From contig OX155980.1 of the NCBI GenBank assembly GCA_944548615.1, positions 44,963,334-45,027,333 of the forward strand: DNA of 64,000 nt, in the 5' to 3' direction. Numbering within the stretch: position 1 is the stretch's first letter; every line of letters begins with the position of its first letter. The notes under the pieces were generated by a model. The model was given only the letters and a program-made list of their open reading frames with translations. It had not been told where the DNA came from and searched no databases. Shown in pieces: positions 10,855 to 22,448 of the stretch. The translations under genes and the position numbers were made by a program. This stretch comes from Micropterix aruncella (lineage: Eukaryota; Arthropoda; Insecta; Lepidoptera; Micropterigidae).

Positions 10855-12695
10855 TTTTTTTTTGATAACTACCCTTCTTTATGGCTTACACTCCTGTACC
10901 AAAATTATATTTTTGGGTCCAACGTGGGAATTCTTACTTTATCAGTCTACCAACCGACGCGGAGGGAAAGTATTCTTAACGCGCAATTTTTTTTTTCAAA
11001 ATGAAGACGGGTATATACATTTTAAACCCCTCCCCCCCCCCCCCTCCCCGAGACGATTAAGACCATTTCAGATTGAAGTCTGGCTGTCTGTCTGTCTGTG
11101 TGTGTGTATTCCTCCACGATAGCGCCCAAACGCTTCATCCGATTGAGATGAAGTTTGGCATGCAGAAATTATTAGGTCATTGCAATAGTTAAAAAGTTTA
11201 TGGTTGAAATCGGTCCAACGGAGGGCGCGCTAGTCATACTTCAATTTAATACACAGATACATTGTTGCACAGAAATCACATTTTAAAATTTTGTTTAGAA
11301 TATCTCGTATACAAGGGATACAAATAATATTTAAAGCCCGCCGTATTTAAAAAATACTACATTATTTTTGGAAAAATACCATTTTAATACCACGTAAAAT
11401 ACTACAATACTACGAATCGGCGCCCGGGGGCAGTTTGGGTTGATGAGGGAGGGGAGGGAGGAAGGGGGGTTGTCTACTTGCCAGGAAAGTCTTGGAGTGA
11501 CGCAACCGATTTTTAAAAATAAATATAATTTTATGTTATTAATAATAGCGACATTTTCCTTTTATTTAACATTCTCCATCATCTATTAAATGTTCGCGCT
11601 ACCGACACACCGGAGAATTTTCGCGTCAAAAGGCCTTCCCGACTTGAAGAAAAAGAAGATTTCATTCGGAAATCGGTATAGTTGCGTTACTACGAAAATT
11701 TCGTTTCTTAAAAATAAAATGCTCTATTCTATACAAAAAACCCATTGCTTAAATTTTGAAGCGGAATACCAAGTATAGTATAGAAATCGCTTCCATATGT
11801 ATTCTGTTCCGCGAATATCAACCCAGCAGGCAATAAGAATGAAGGGGCCCTCATTCCGTCGGAGTGCATGCGGGAAAATAACCTTTACATTTGCGATTTT
11901 ATCGGCGATAGAGCAGTAAGTGCACCCGGTTGGATTTTCGTCGGAGTTCATTTCTCACATTCCGTGCAAATGAAGGGGCCAGAGAGGGGTGGGTAAGCCA
12001 CCTCGAAGGGTCGCTGGGGGGAGGGGGGGGGGGGGGGGTTAAGGGAGATAGTGGTAGTGGCCACAACAACCCGAGGCCAACGACTTGGGCCATAGTCCAC
12101 CACTTACCACTACTATTGCTTCATAACAAGCCAAGCAACAACCCTATAAGTTGTTTTAACAGTGATTTTTAAGAATCAAAAGTATCTTCAAAGTATCAAC
12201 ATTAATCAACTAGAACGCGTTTTTTAAAACAAACTTATATAATCGGTTGTCACCCCAAGACTTTCCCGGCAAGTGACCAAGGACTGATTTCATCTTAACA
12301 ATAATGCCATAAATATATCGATGAACCGACCCACCTCGGCCGGCGCACAAACCCAGTTGGCTTTTATTGCTACACCTCTGGCAGCGCGGTGCGTTTCTCG
12401 ACTAAGGGCGGGTTTTGGCCGAGCGCCAACAGACGGCGTTAATATGGCAATGTGTGCGGGGTTCGCGGCGAGAGGCGGCGCCCGGCCCCTGCACCCGTAG
12501 GGCCGATAGCGGCTCCCGGGCCCTGATCGTGCGAACGCACTAACAATCATATCACCGACGAACGACACCATTGAGCGACAATGACAAGTTTGGTATTAAA
12601 GTAATTATCAATAAAATAAAATATGGTTCGTGTGTCTGTAAGAATTTGTAAGAGCATGAGTATGATTAGTATAAAGTGATTAACTCTGTGTTGAA
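10855..12695. other. Intergenic sequence with poly-C/poly-G runs and a CpG-rich island
   Basis: C-rich runs at 11030-11047 and a G run at about 12018-12040 are low complexity. The stretch 11060-11240, with CTGTCTGTCTGT and CGATTGAGATGAAGTTTGGCA, resembles a common class of insect dispersed repeats but has no clear ends. The island at 12310-12570 is listed separately. No gene is recognised. Confidence 0.4.
12310..12570. other. CpG- and GC-rich island without a recognisable gene
   Basis: About 260 bp rich in GC and CpG (for example GGCGGCGCCCGGCCCC and CGAACGCACTAACAATC) in otherwise AT-rich DNA. A minus-strand frame of 93 codons crosses it, but its composition is low-complexity and matches no family I know. 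It could be a promoter or first exon, a conserved non-coding element or an inserted repeat. Confidence 0.35.
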
Positions 12696-12907
12696 AATTG
12701 AAGGGTTACGGGGGAAAACTATCAATGTCTTTTTTTAAAGATGAGATACTTTTTATCTGATGTATAAGTAAAATATATATAGGAAACTTAACTATTTTTG
12801 GTTTAGAGACAAGATATATTTTTCTCACTCAAAAAAACCTTGGCAATAAATCATATTTTAAGTGAAAATAAATTGACATTGATCGTTTTCCCCATAACCC
12901 TTCAATT
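12696..12907. mobile_element. MITE-like element with 33-bp terminal inverted repeats
   Basis: The left end AATTGAAGGGTTACGGGG (12696 onward, to 12729) is mirrored by the right end CCCCATAACCCTTCAATT (12875-12907), about 90% complementary. The 145-bp interior is AT-rich and non-coding. No clear target duplication could be fixed because the ends are ambiguous by one or two bases. Confidence 0.65.
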
Positions 12908-13989
12908 GGTATCACTCCATGAATCTTTTATTTCTAAGTATCGGCCGTGCTAAAGAACTGAACTGATAGAGTAATTTCCAATTATCCGCGGCAGGTGAAA
13001 TAACAAAAATCTAGCCACTCGCAACCGTAAAACAGAAAACAAACACTGGCTATCGATCCTGAGCCTTATGGATAGATTCTACTTTTTTATGTAGCCACTA
13101 TATTGAGGATTCCAAATACCCCTTTCGTATTCTAGTACGTATTACAGACTGTATTTTTTAGCGTACACTACGGTAAATGGCCTACAAATCTTACAAACCA
13201 ATAAAACAATTTTGTTGGCTCTATTTATTATTTTCGATGTATGCTCACCCTAAAGCATTCAATTATTCAGAATGACTTCTCTATTGCATTCACGTTCGTG
13301 CTCATTTACTGTACTATAGCCGATTATAATTCGTTAAATCAGCGGGATAACACATGAAATAAAGAACGCTACAGTTATAAAATCTCCTTTCAGGTTTCTA
13401 ATGCCCTGCTTTTTATTCTATACATTTTCACAAATATTATAGGGAAAGTTTACTCGCTGGGATTTATGGGGAAACGTTACTTAATAATATTGGATTCATT
13501 ATTACTTGCATTATTTGCTTTGCAATATGTGGCTAGGTTTTTGAAGTCGTGCTTTAGTTAATCAATCGCGCTGACCAACTTTTTGAATATGTTTAATTCA
13601 TTTGCATGGACCGAGTATTCCGTATTAGAGAAGCATTGGCCATATAACGTGTTAAGTTTAAATTATGTTCTTGACAAATACCCTAAAACAACTGGTAAAT
13701 GAGAATAAACGATATAATATCATATATAATAATAACAAGAAACTCATGCCTGATCATGGAGGAATACAAGGTAACGAAATCGCTGCGAAATTGCAAAGAA
13801 AAGAGCCAAATATGGCTCTCATAGGACCTTAACCATTATGTGTTGTGACCAGAAGCCACACTGCGGAGAAGGAGTCAGACCTGGTCCATACGCAGGATAA
13901 CGAATTCAAACGAAGAAAATATACACAATTCAACAAAAACCACGATGAAGCTTCTCTCTCTCGTGACCTTTCACGAGATGGAGATGATT
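12908..13989. other. Unassigned intergenic sequence
   Basis: Nothing recognisable. Overlapping frames on both strands at 13829-14165 run into repeat R3 and have no family signature. Confidence 0.4.
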
Positions 13990-14695
13990 TGAAGATATCG
14001 ACTACAACGGGCGAACCCGTCACTTTAGGAAGTTTTAACGATAATGATCTTCCTGTCTCCCGTGAGGTGAACGTAGAAGACTTGAGTACAAGTATAACCT
14101 ACCATACAACAAAGTTAAATACCCGTCAGAGGCCAACGTATTACGGGGTGGCACTGGGAAGGTAACCCAGCGGGCCACCTTGCCACGGTCTACCAGTTTT
14201 GGCAGGATATCTCCGTCTAGATTTAACCTAGTTACGGGTCCGAAGTCGCTTGCGCTGCCTCTACCTGTTGTAGTACAGCGGTAATTCGGTGAAAATTATG
14301 GCAGACCTTGGCGTTCTTTACCCATCATGCCACTCGGGATCGAGTGGCCAATAGGATGTTTCAAGAGTGACATGACAACAGGTCGACATCTACTTCCGCT
14401 GCTTAGGACAGTTTATTTCCGTAGTCTCCAGACTCCTTCAGTAATTAGTCTTCAGACTGCACAATCGATTAACTGACGCAGCATGGTACGCAAAGGATCC
14501 AGTAGCGCCGGTAGCAATCTTCCAGGAGAATCTGATCCACCAGCTATGAGGCCTAGGACACGAGAGTTCTTATCTGGGGTAGTCCCTCACTCGAGGAGGC
14601 TACGAAATAGGAGCTGAATACGACCCTAGAACAAAATGGATCTTAATGGCTCAGACTGCACGCGACCGTTTGCTACCAATGGTAAGTTAGAACTA
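13990..14695 (+). repeat. Dispersed repeat R3, copy 1
   Basis: Begins around ATATCGACTACAACGGGCGA (13995) and ends near GCACGCGACCGTTTGC. It shares blocks in the same order with copies at 17165-17890 (inverted), 46234-47002 and 47003-47760: TCGACTACAACGGGCGAACC, GACCTTGGCGTTC, CCACTCGGGATCGAGTGGCC, TTCCGTAGTCTCCAGACTCC and CCACCAGCTATGAGGCCTAG. The copies differ strongly, so it is an old family. No open frame is conserved between copies, so I treat it as non-coding; its class is unknown. Confidence 0.65.
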
Positions 14696-16236
14696 ATAGC
14701 GGGACTTTCACTTGCTATGCTTCAATGACGTATCATTTGAATAATTAAATTATAGCCATAGACATAGCCAGATACGCCACCACGACCTAATTTCGCTATC
14801 ATCAGTCAAGTAAAGAAAATCCTCATGAAGACAAGTCAAATGAGACCAAATTTGATAGGTCTTTTGTTATCCATTGTGGAGCCCCAATGACCACCAATCA
14901 TACCTCCATTACCATACAAAGAGTCTGAGCAGGTGTTAATTAAATAAAATCCAAAAATGGGATGATTTCACAATTGGTGTCCCAACGTACCGGTGTTAAG
15001 AGAATTAACCCCGAAATGTCATTAAATAATACTCAGCTTATGTGCCTAAGTTGGCTTTCGACGGCTTGTTGTATCAAATCGCATGACTAGTTTATCCAGA
15101 ATCTGTAAATTATTGTGACATCCTTTTTTTGACAAATCGCAGATTTGAAATATGTAAAAAATTTGCCAAATGTGATAGACTAGTATGAAAGACGCGTTTT
15201 ATAGGTAAAGAATAATGGTTCAAACTAGTAATGGGTCATTTCGGGTGCACCCGGGTTTTGAACCACACTCCTTTCCCTACCCGGTAGGAATACGGTTCCT
15301 GCTTCAAAATTATACTGATTCTTCTTTTTTATTCTTCGGGTTCTTTTTTATTCTTTTGATTCTTCTTCTTCGGGTTCTTTTTTATTAAAAAAATGTACTA
15401 AGATATTTACAACACATCGAAATCTAATTTTGATAATAAATAAATCTCTTGTCTGTTATTATTAATCGTCCGGGGACAGCTGCGCTTGTGCCCGCCCGCA
15501 GTGTGAATTGAAAATTATCGAAATGACTGATTCTAGAGAAACCGAATCACAAAGAACTGTTTGCGTCACAGAATGAACGACTCACGGCTTGGCTCGGAGT
15601 GGCGAGTGATGGCTCATTCCGTAAGCACCCCGGTTCAAAGAGTGGATCGACGTGTCAGGGCTGTGGAGTAGTGGAGCCAAAGGAACGAGCTAGCTGGCTC
15701 TTCGGAATGGAATGACTTGTCGGTTCGGTGTAGCGGTGGAGCCAAAGGTGTCGCTGGCTCCTCATGCACCAGAAACGAAATGGCTAGTCGTGCGATATTT
15801 CTTTTGTTTAAAATAGCGAAGGGTCAATCCGGCTCTTCGGAGGCCACTCCATTAGCAAAGAGCAGATCTGTAAGAGCGGATTCTACCCCGAATTTTTAGA
15901 ACGGATTCTACCTTGAATTTGAAAAATATTATATGTGTATGTTTATATCCATATATTTATATATGTATATATTTATATTTATATAAATATCCAGTATTTA
16001 TCCTATACCTAATATATAATATAAAATATTTGTTATTTTAAATGGATTACAGATACAATGCTGTGTAATGTCCGCTCTACCATAAGCGTAGCTTAGTAGA
16101 GCGTATGAGACATTTTTTAAATACACACCTCTATTTAAATCTCGCTATGGGTTATTTTCTGCTATGTACATATGGATAGTGTATTTTATGCTTAAGTTTT
16201 AATTGTAAATTTCCTAAATAAAAAAATTAAAAAAAA
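14696..16236. other. Intergenic sequence with short imperfect repeats
   Basis: Between 15480 and 15890 the phrase GGAGCCAAAGG...GCTGGCTC recurs twice, and GGTCAATCCGGCTCTTCGGA with CCATTAGCAAA resembles 37308-37370 (GGGCCATTCCGGCTTCTATTCGG, CCCTTAGCAAA), suggesting a diverged dispersed repeat. No gene is recognised. Confidence 0.35.
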
Positions 16237-16825
16237 TACGTGTGGCACTCGGGGACTGCCGCGGTAAAGCTATTGCATAGCATTTTTAAAACTTATGCAA
16301 TTAAAATTATTTTTTTTTTTTCTGATATCAGATAATTGCGCTCTATCGGAAAACGTTGAAATTATTCCGAATCATTTGCGGCTGCATGCGGTAGCAAATG
16401 ATTCGGAATAATTTAAACGTATTCCGATAGAGCGCCGCGCACGAATTTTTTATTCAATAAAGCATAAAAACGGATTTTTCGAAAAAAATCGTAGATAAAA
16501 AGATAGATAATTAAATTATCTTTAAAATGGTGCAGGTTTTATAATACTACACCGGATAGTACTTGCGTAGTAGTCGTTTTTGTGTTCGGTTAGACCTAAT
16601 TTCACAAATTAATTACACTATGTCATATAAACAAAATTTTAAATATTCAAAGCTAAGAATATTAGAAAAATGTTCTTGTTTAACATATATTTTTTTCGAA
16701 TCGTAAGCAGTACTCGTTTAGACGTAATTATCAGTTTAAAATAATTATTTTTCGTTAAGAAATTTTTTCATTCGGTCGCCGCGCTGGCCTAGGCCCGCGA
16801 TAAAAGCTATGCAATAGCTTAAAAA
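16237..16825 (+). mobile_element. Dispersed repeat R1, copy b (complete)
   Basis: Runs from TACGTGTGGCACTCGGGGAC to GCTATGCAATAGCTTAAAAA. Inside is a foldback in which ATTATTCCGAATCATTTGCGG (about 16363-16383) is mirrored by AGCAAATGATTCGGAATAAT. Sub-terminal AAGCTATTGCATAGC and GCTATGCAATAGCTT are inverted relative to each other. The flanks are A-rich on both sides. It has no coding frame and looks like a non-autonomous mobile repeat of about 590 bp. Confidence 0.8.
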
Positions 16826-17164
16826 AAATAAAAAAATACATTAGACGCAGCAGGGAATCAAATTGGACATAAAGTCCTGCCTGGTTGCGTGATGCGGAGG
16901 CTGTGGGGCATCGTTCGTTTGTATGTACATCGAGACACCTTGAGGAATAGCTGTAACTATTATCAAAATTACGTGAATCACTTGGCCTGTTAAGTGATAT
17001 TTTTGGCTAATTTTCTTGGATTAATTGTGACACTATCAATACCGCCAGAATTGCCACGATGCTATGTGTGTAAATTCAAAAGTCACTTGGAGGGGCTTTG
17101 CTGTAAAGCTAATGGTACTCAGTAGCACTGCACGGATAAATAGCGAACGGTTTTCGAGGTAGCT
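16826..17164. other. Unassigned intergenic sequence
   Basis: No supported feature. Confidence 0.35.
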
Positions 17165-17890
17165 AACGGTTTGATATCGAACGGTTTTGTGCAGCTTGGG
17201 CCATAATATCCATTGTGTTCTCGGATCGGTCCTTTACCCCGGTTACGAGTTCGTGTGGATGACTACCCCGGGTAGGACTCTCGCGTCTCAGGCCTCACGG
17301 CTGGTGGATCGGTTTCCCCTGGGGGATTGTCTCCCGGCGCTACTGGACGGTTTGCGCGCCGTGCGTCGACAGCCAATCAGTATGTGCACTCTGACTAATT
17401 GCTGAAGGAGTCGGGAGACTATGTATATATACTGTTTCCTAAGCGGCGGGGGTGAATGTTGTCCTGTCGTCAACCACTCTTGAAATGACCAATTGGCTAC
17501 CTGATCCTGAAGTCAGAGTTAGGCAGAAGATGCAAATGGTCCGCGATAGATTTGAACTGAATCCCCGCTGAATATACGGCAGGTACAGGTCACGCAAGCA
17601 ACTTCGAACCCGTAACCACTCGGGAGGTTGGAGGTATCCTGATGGTTATTCTAGATGAAGATATCCTTCCAAAACTGGTAGTCAGGGGGCGAGGCTGGCC
17701 GCTTTTTACCTTTTCCGGTGCCTCGCCGTAAGGCGTTGGCCTCTGACGGGCATGTCTTCTTAGCTAGACGCTAGATATGTATTCGTATCTAAGTCTTCTA
17801 CGCTCACCTCGCGGGAGATAAAACGATCATTATCGTTAAAACTTCCTGAGGTTACAGGTTCACCTGTTGTAGTTGACACATCTAAGTGCA
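17165..17890 (-). repeat. Dispersed repeat R3, copy 2 (inverted)
   Basis: On the minus strand the same ordered blocks as copy 1 are seen, from CAACTACAACAGGTGAACCT near 17880 to a block around 17190 whose plus-strand text is GCAGCTTGGGCCATAATATC. The overlapping GC-rich frames at 17187-17473 are not conserved between copies and are rejected as genes. Confidence 0.65.
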
Positions 17891-19579
17891 CGGAAGAATG
17901 AAAAGTGCCATTCATCAGATGGTAATGTCAGAGCGAAGCTATAAATAGCAATAAAAAGATGGCGTCCCCGCTAGAGTCGGGCGAGGAGCGGAAAGCGGAA
18001 AGCGGGGGTGGAAAGTGGCCCGAAAGGCGCTTCCCAATCTAACTTATATAATCTAATACGAGGAGGATAAATCCACGTTTAGGATGACAGTTACACGACT
18101 AATTCGCTTTCCCTGAATCGGATGTCGGGCCACCCTCGCAACTTTTCTCGGGTCTACGACACGTCCGTATAGCGCCGTCCCGCTCCCTCGACGCGCGCGC
18201 GAGCGGGACAGCATCGCGGCACGAGCGTCCGGCGCGATTTCGCCGATACTGGACTTTCCATAAATAGTTCCTTAACCCGCCGTTGGTCGCTCTCAATTTT
18301 CGTAACGAGTTTGATCACCTGGGGTCAATCAACATCTTCAAAAAGTTTAATGTGATATTTGGAAAACTGTAATAATAATCTATTTTTACACGACTGCCCA
18401 AAAAAAAGGAGTGTTATATGTTTAGGATTCATGTCCATATGTATATTTTCCGTTTTTTATTCCACCATAACGTCTAAATGCTTGAACCGATTTAGAAATG
18501 TGTGCTATTGTTAGAATCATTATGTCAACCCTAGTGTCAAAGAGTATCTAAAATGCTCAAATGTCAAATAAATAATTATCTAAATGTCCAAATGTTAATA
18601 AATTAGGATATCGTGTTTAGTATCAAAAAAAAATGTCTGATGGAGTACATTTCGGAAATATGTACGTATCTATACAGACAAATACAAAAAACCACAAATA
18701 TTTCATAAAAAAACCTTTTTATTACTTGAGCACCGATGGCAATCGACTATAGAACGGCGGCGAAGCGGCGCACGAATATTTCAACATACATGCCACAGGG
18801 CAGGGACGAACTTTACCCCTTACAAAACGTGGTTTTTAGCACGATTTTTTTTTTATAATTCTAAATACAACAGTTCATAGTTTGTAAGAACAGACGTATT
18901 TTTTTTTTATTTTTTTTTCTTGTATTTATTTATTTTTAAAATACTTGGTTCATTATGAAATAATGCACAACAAAATAGAAAAAAAAACATTCTTATAATT
19001 TCCTTAGTTAAAACAAACATTAGGACCCTAAGTCCTCTTTTGTGGTAATCTTTACATAAAACTATTTAAAATTAAAAATTGAAACAAAGTATACTTCTTT
19101 TTATAATTAAAAATTAAATCTTTATTTATGACCTAACATGGAGTCACAAAACTTATAAATATCATTAAAAAAACTTTAGCCAAAACCAACAATTTGCTAG
19201 AGAATTTAGCAGCGACATTTCTTACAAACCACAAAGGTTTTGCACCGACAAGACGGCTTTAAAAATATCCAATTCTGTAATATTTGAGTTAAAACGTGTA
19301 CACAATATGCGTGTGACGTTTATTATGAAGGTCGTTACTTAATACTCTGTATCTATTTAGCATGCTATCTTACAAACCTGAATAATAATATTTTCTCTAT
19401 TGGTCTCGTGGATTTTTTTATCACCGCTCTTTTCATCTTCTTCCTCACCATTAACATCGTCACATGACCCTTCTTCTAACCATATTTTAATAGGAAGGAA
19501 TCTCACACAGGAATCAGGAGTCATATATGCAAATCATGTCAGAACACTCCTTTAAGAAGCACGCCCTTCAACTACCAAA
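17891..19579. other. Intergenic sequence with a CpG-rich island at about 18110-18300
   Basis: The island contains GACGCGCGCGCGAGCGGGAC and similar CpG-rich text; the frame crossing it on the minus strand is low-complexity. The rest is AT-rich with several poly-A/T runs. No gene is recognised. Confidence 0.4.
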
Positions 19580-20165
19580 TAATTAAACACGAATACCAAG
19601 AGAAATACTTGGGCCTAACCTTTGTCAATAATCTGAAGTGGGATCCTCACATATTTATTACTGGAAATAAAATCAGAGAGCTGATTTATGTTAATGAGAT
19701 CCTTGTTCTACCATTAACAAACCTTAAAAATGTCGACTATGCGCTAATCCACAGCATGATTACATATGAATATTAGGACGGGGAAGTTCTACACGGTCGG
19801 CGTTAGATCCACTTGTTAAAGCGCAGAAAGCTCTCCTGAGGGACATGTCTAGAAAGCCACATCGATATCCAACTAGCAAACTATTTAAACAGCTAAGACC
19901 TTTGGATATTTGGTAGATTTATGCAAAAGTGACCCTTCTTTATTATCTTTACAATGCGCACACAACATCACTGACCACAACAATCTAACTAGGGGTTGAG
20001 CGTCAGCAAAAGACGAAAAAAAAACACAAAACAAAATTTGCGCAAAGGCACTTTAGTTGTGTAGCTCGTAAACTCTACAATTACCTTAAGGATAAGTTAA
20101 ACAATGCAGAAGCTTACGAATGAAAAAAGAAAAACCTACTTTGTGGCTGTTTGAGACCGGCAGAG
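19580..20165 (+). pseudogene. Non-LTR retrotransposon reverse transcriptase C-terminal remnant
   Basis: Translating in changing frames gives KYLGLTFVNNLKWDPHI, then NKIRELIYVNEIL, then (after a stop near 19772) PLVKAQKALLRDMSRKPHRY. This is the same block order as in the fragment at 2221-2985. Several stops and frameshifts are present. A degenerate TATG/TATA tail follows at about 20215-20340 and a second LINE remnant begins immediately after it. Clearly dead. Confidence 0.7.
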
Positions 20166-20344
20166 AAAAGGTTTATGAAATTATTATACTTATCCTAAAC
20201 GACAAGCTATCAATTTAATTTGATATCACAATTATATTACTAATAAATACGTGTATGTAAAGGTAAATGTATGTAAATATAAAAAGTAGGTATATGTATA
20301 TATTTATATATAAATGAGAATAATATATGTATAGTGCTACAAGT

Positions 20345-21930
<1,586 letters not shown>

Positions 21931-21958
21931 ATTGTAAATGTGTAAATTATTATTTTTT

Positions 21959-22448
21959 CAAATTGAAATTATGTTTATCACTAAATAAATGAAATGATAA
22001 AATAATGAAAGGGCACTTATCTGGTCTGTGGTGACCAGGAGTGACTCCACGCCTTCTTCTTCTCCTCACTCAGTGTTTGCTGGTGCTTCCTGCTGTGGCA
22101 CTAGAACCCGATCAAAATGGCAGTCTTTCACAGCGGCACACAACAATGCGAGACGAGAATGAATGCTGGAAAATAATAGGCGATTAGTGTTTCTTAAATA
22201 TTAATGATTGTTATAAAATGTATATCAATATTTCGGCTCAGCCGTCGTCAAGATATGTGACATTTCTGAAATCGAACAATTCGTTGAAAATTTAAATTCA
22301 AGGAATCGAACAAAAAGAAATGGATTAATAATATTTTACACGATTTAGTTAAGGTACCGAAACCAACCGTGCAAAACGTTATTTTAAAATGAATGATAAA
22401 AATTAAAATAAAAAGCATTTGATGATTATGATAATATGATAAACCTTA
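21959..22448 (-). repeat. 3' pLTR of PLE copy A
   Basis: Reverse complement of 26461-26950 and 29961-30450, apart from a few differences. It contains the hammerhead-like fold at 22222-22256 and ends in CAATTTG followed by the start of another unit. Confidence 0.85.
22222..22256 (-). ncRNA. Hammerhead-ribozyme-like fold in PLE copy A
   Basis: On the minus strand ATATC and GATAT pair as the outer helix and enclose TTGACGA, a GGC-TGA-GCC hairpin and GAAATATT. This matches the hammerhead layout (CUGANGA, stem II, GAAA, very short stem III) known from Penelope-like elements. The first core base is T instead of C, so activity is uncertain. Confidence 0.6.

Noticed and set aside
17187..17473. GC-rich overlapping frames in repeat R3 (also 46525-46854 and 47439-47863)
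   Set aside because: Frames are not conserved among the R3 copies.
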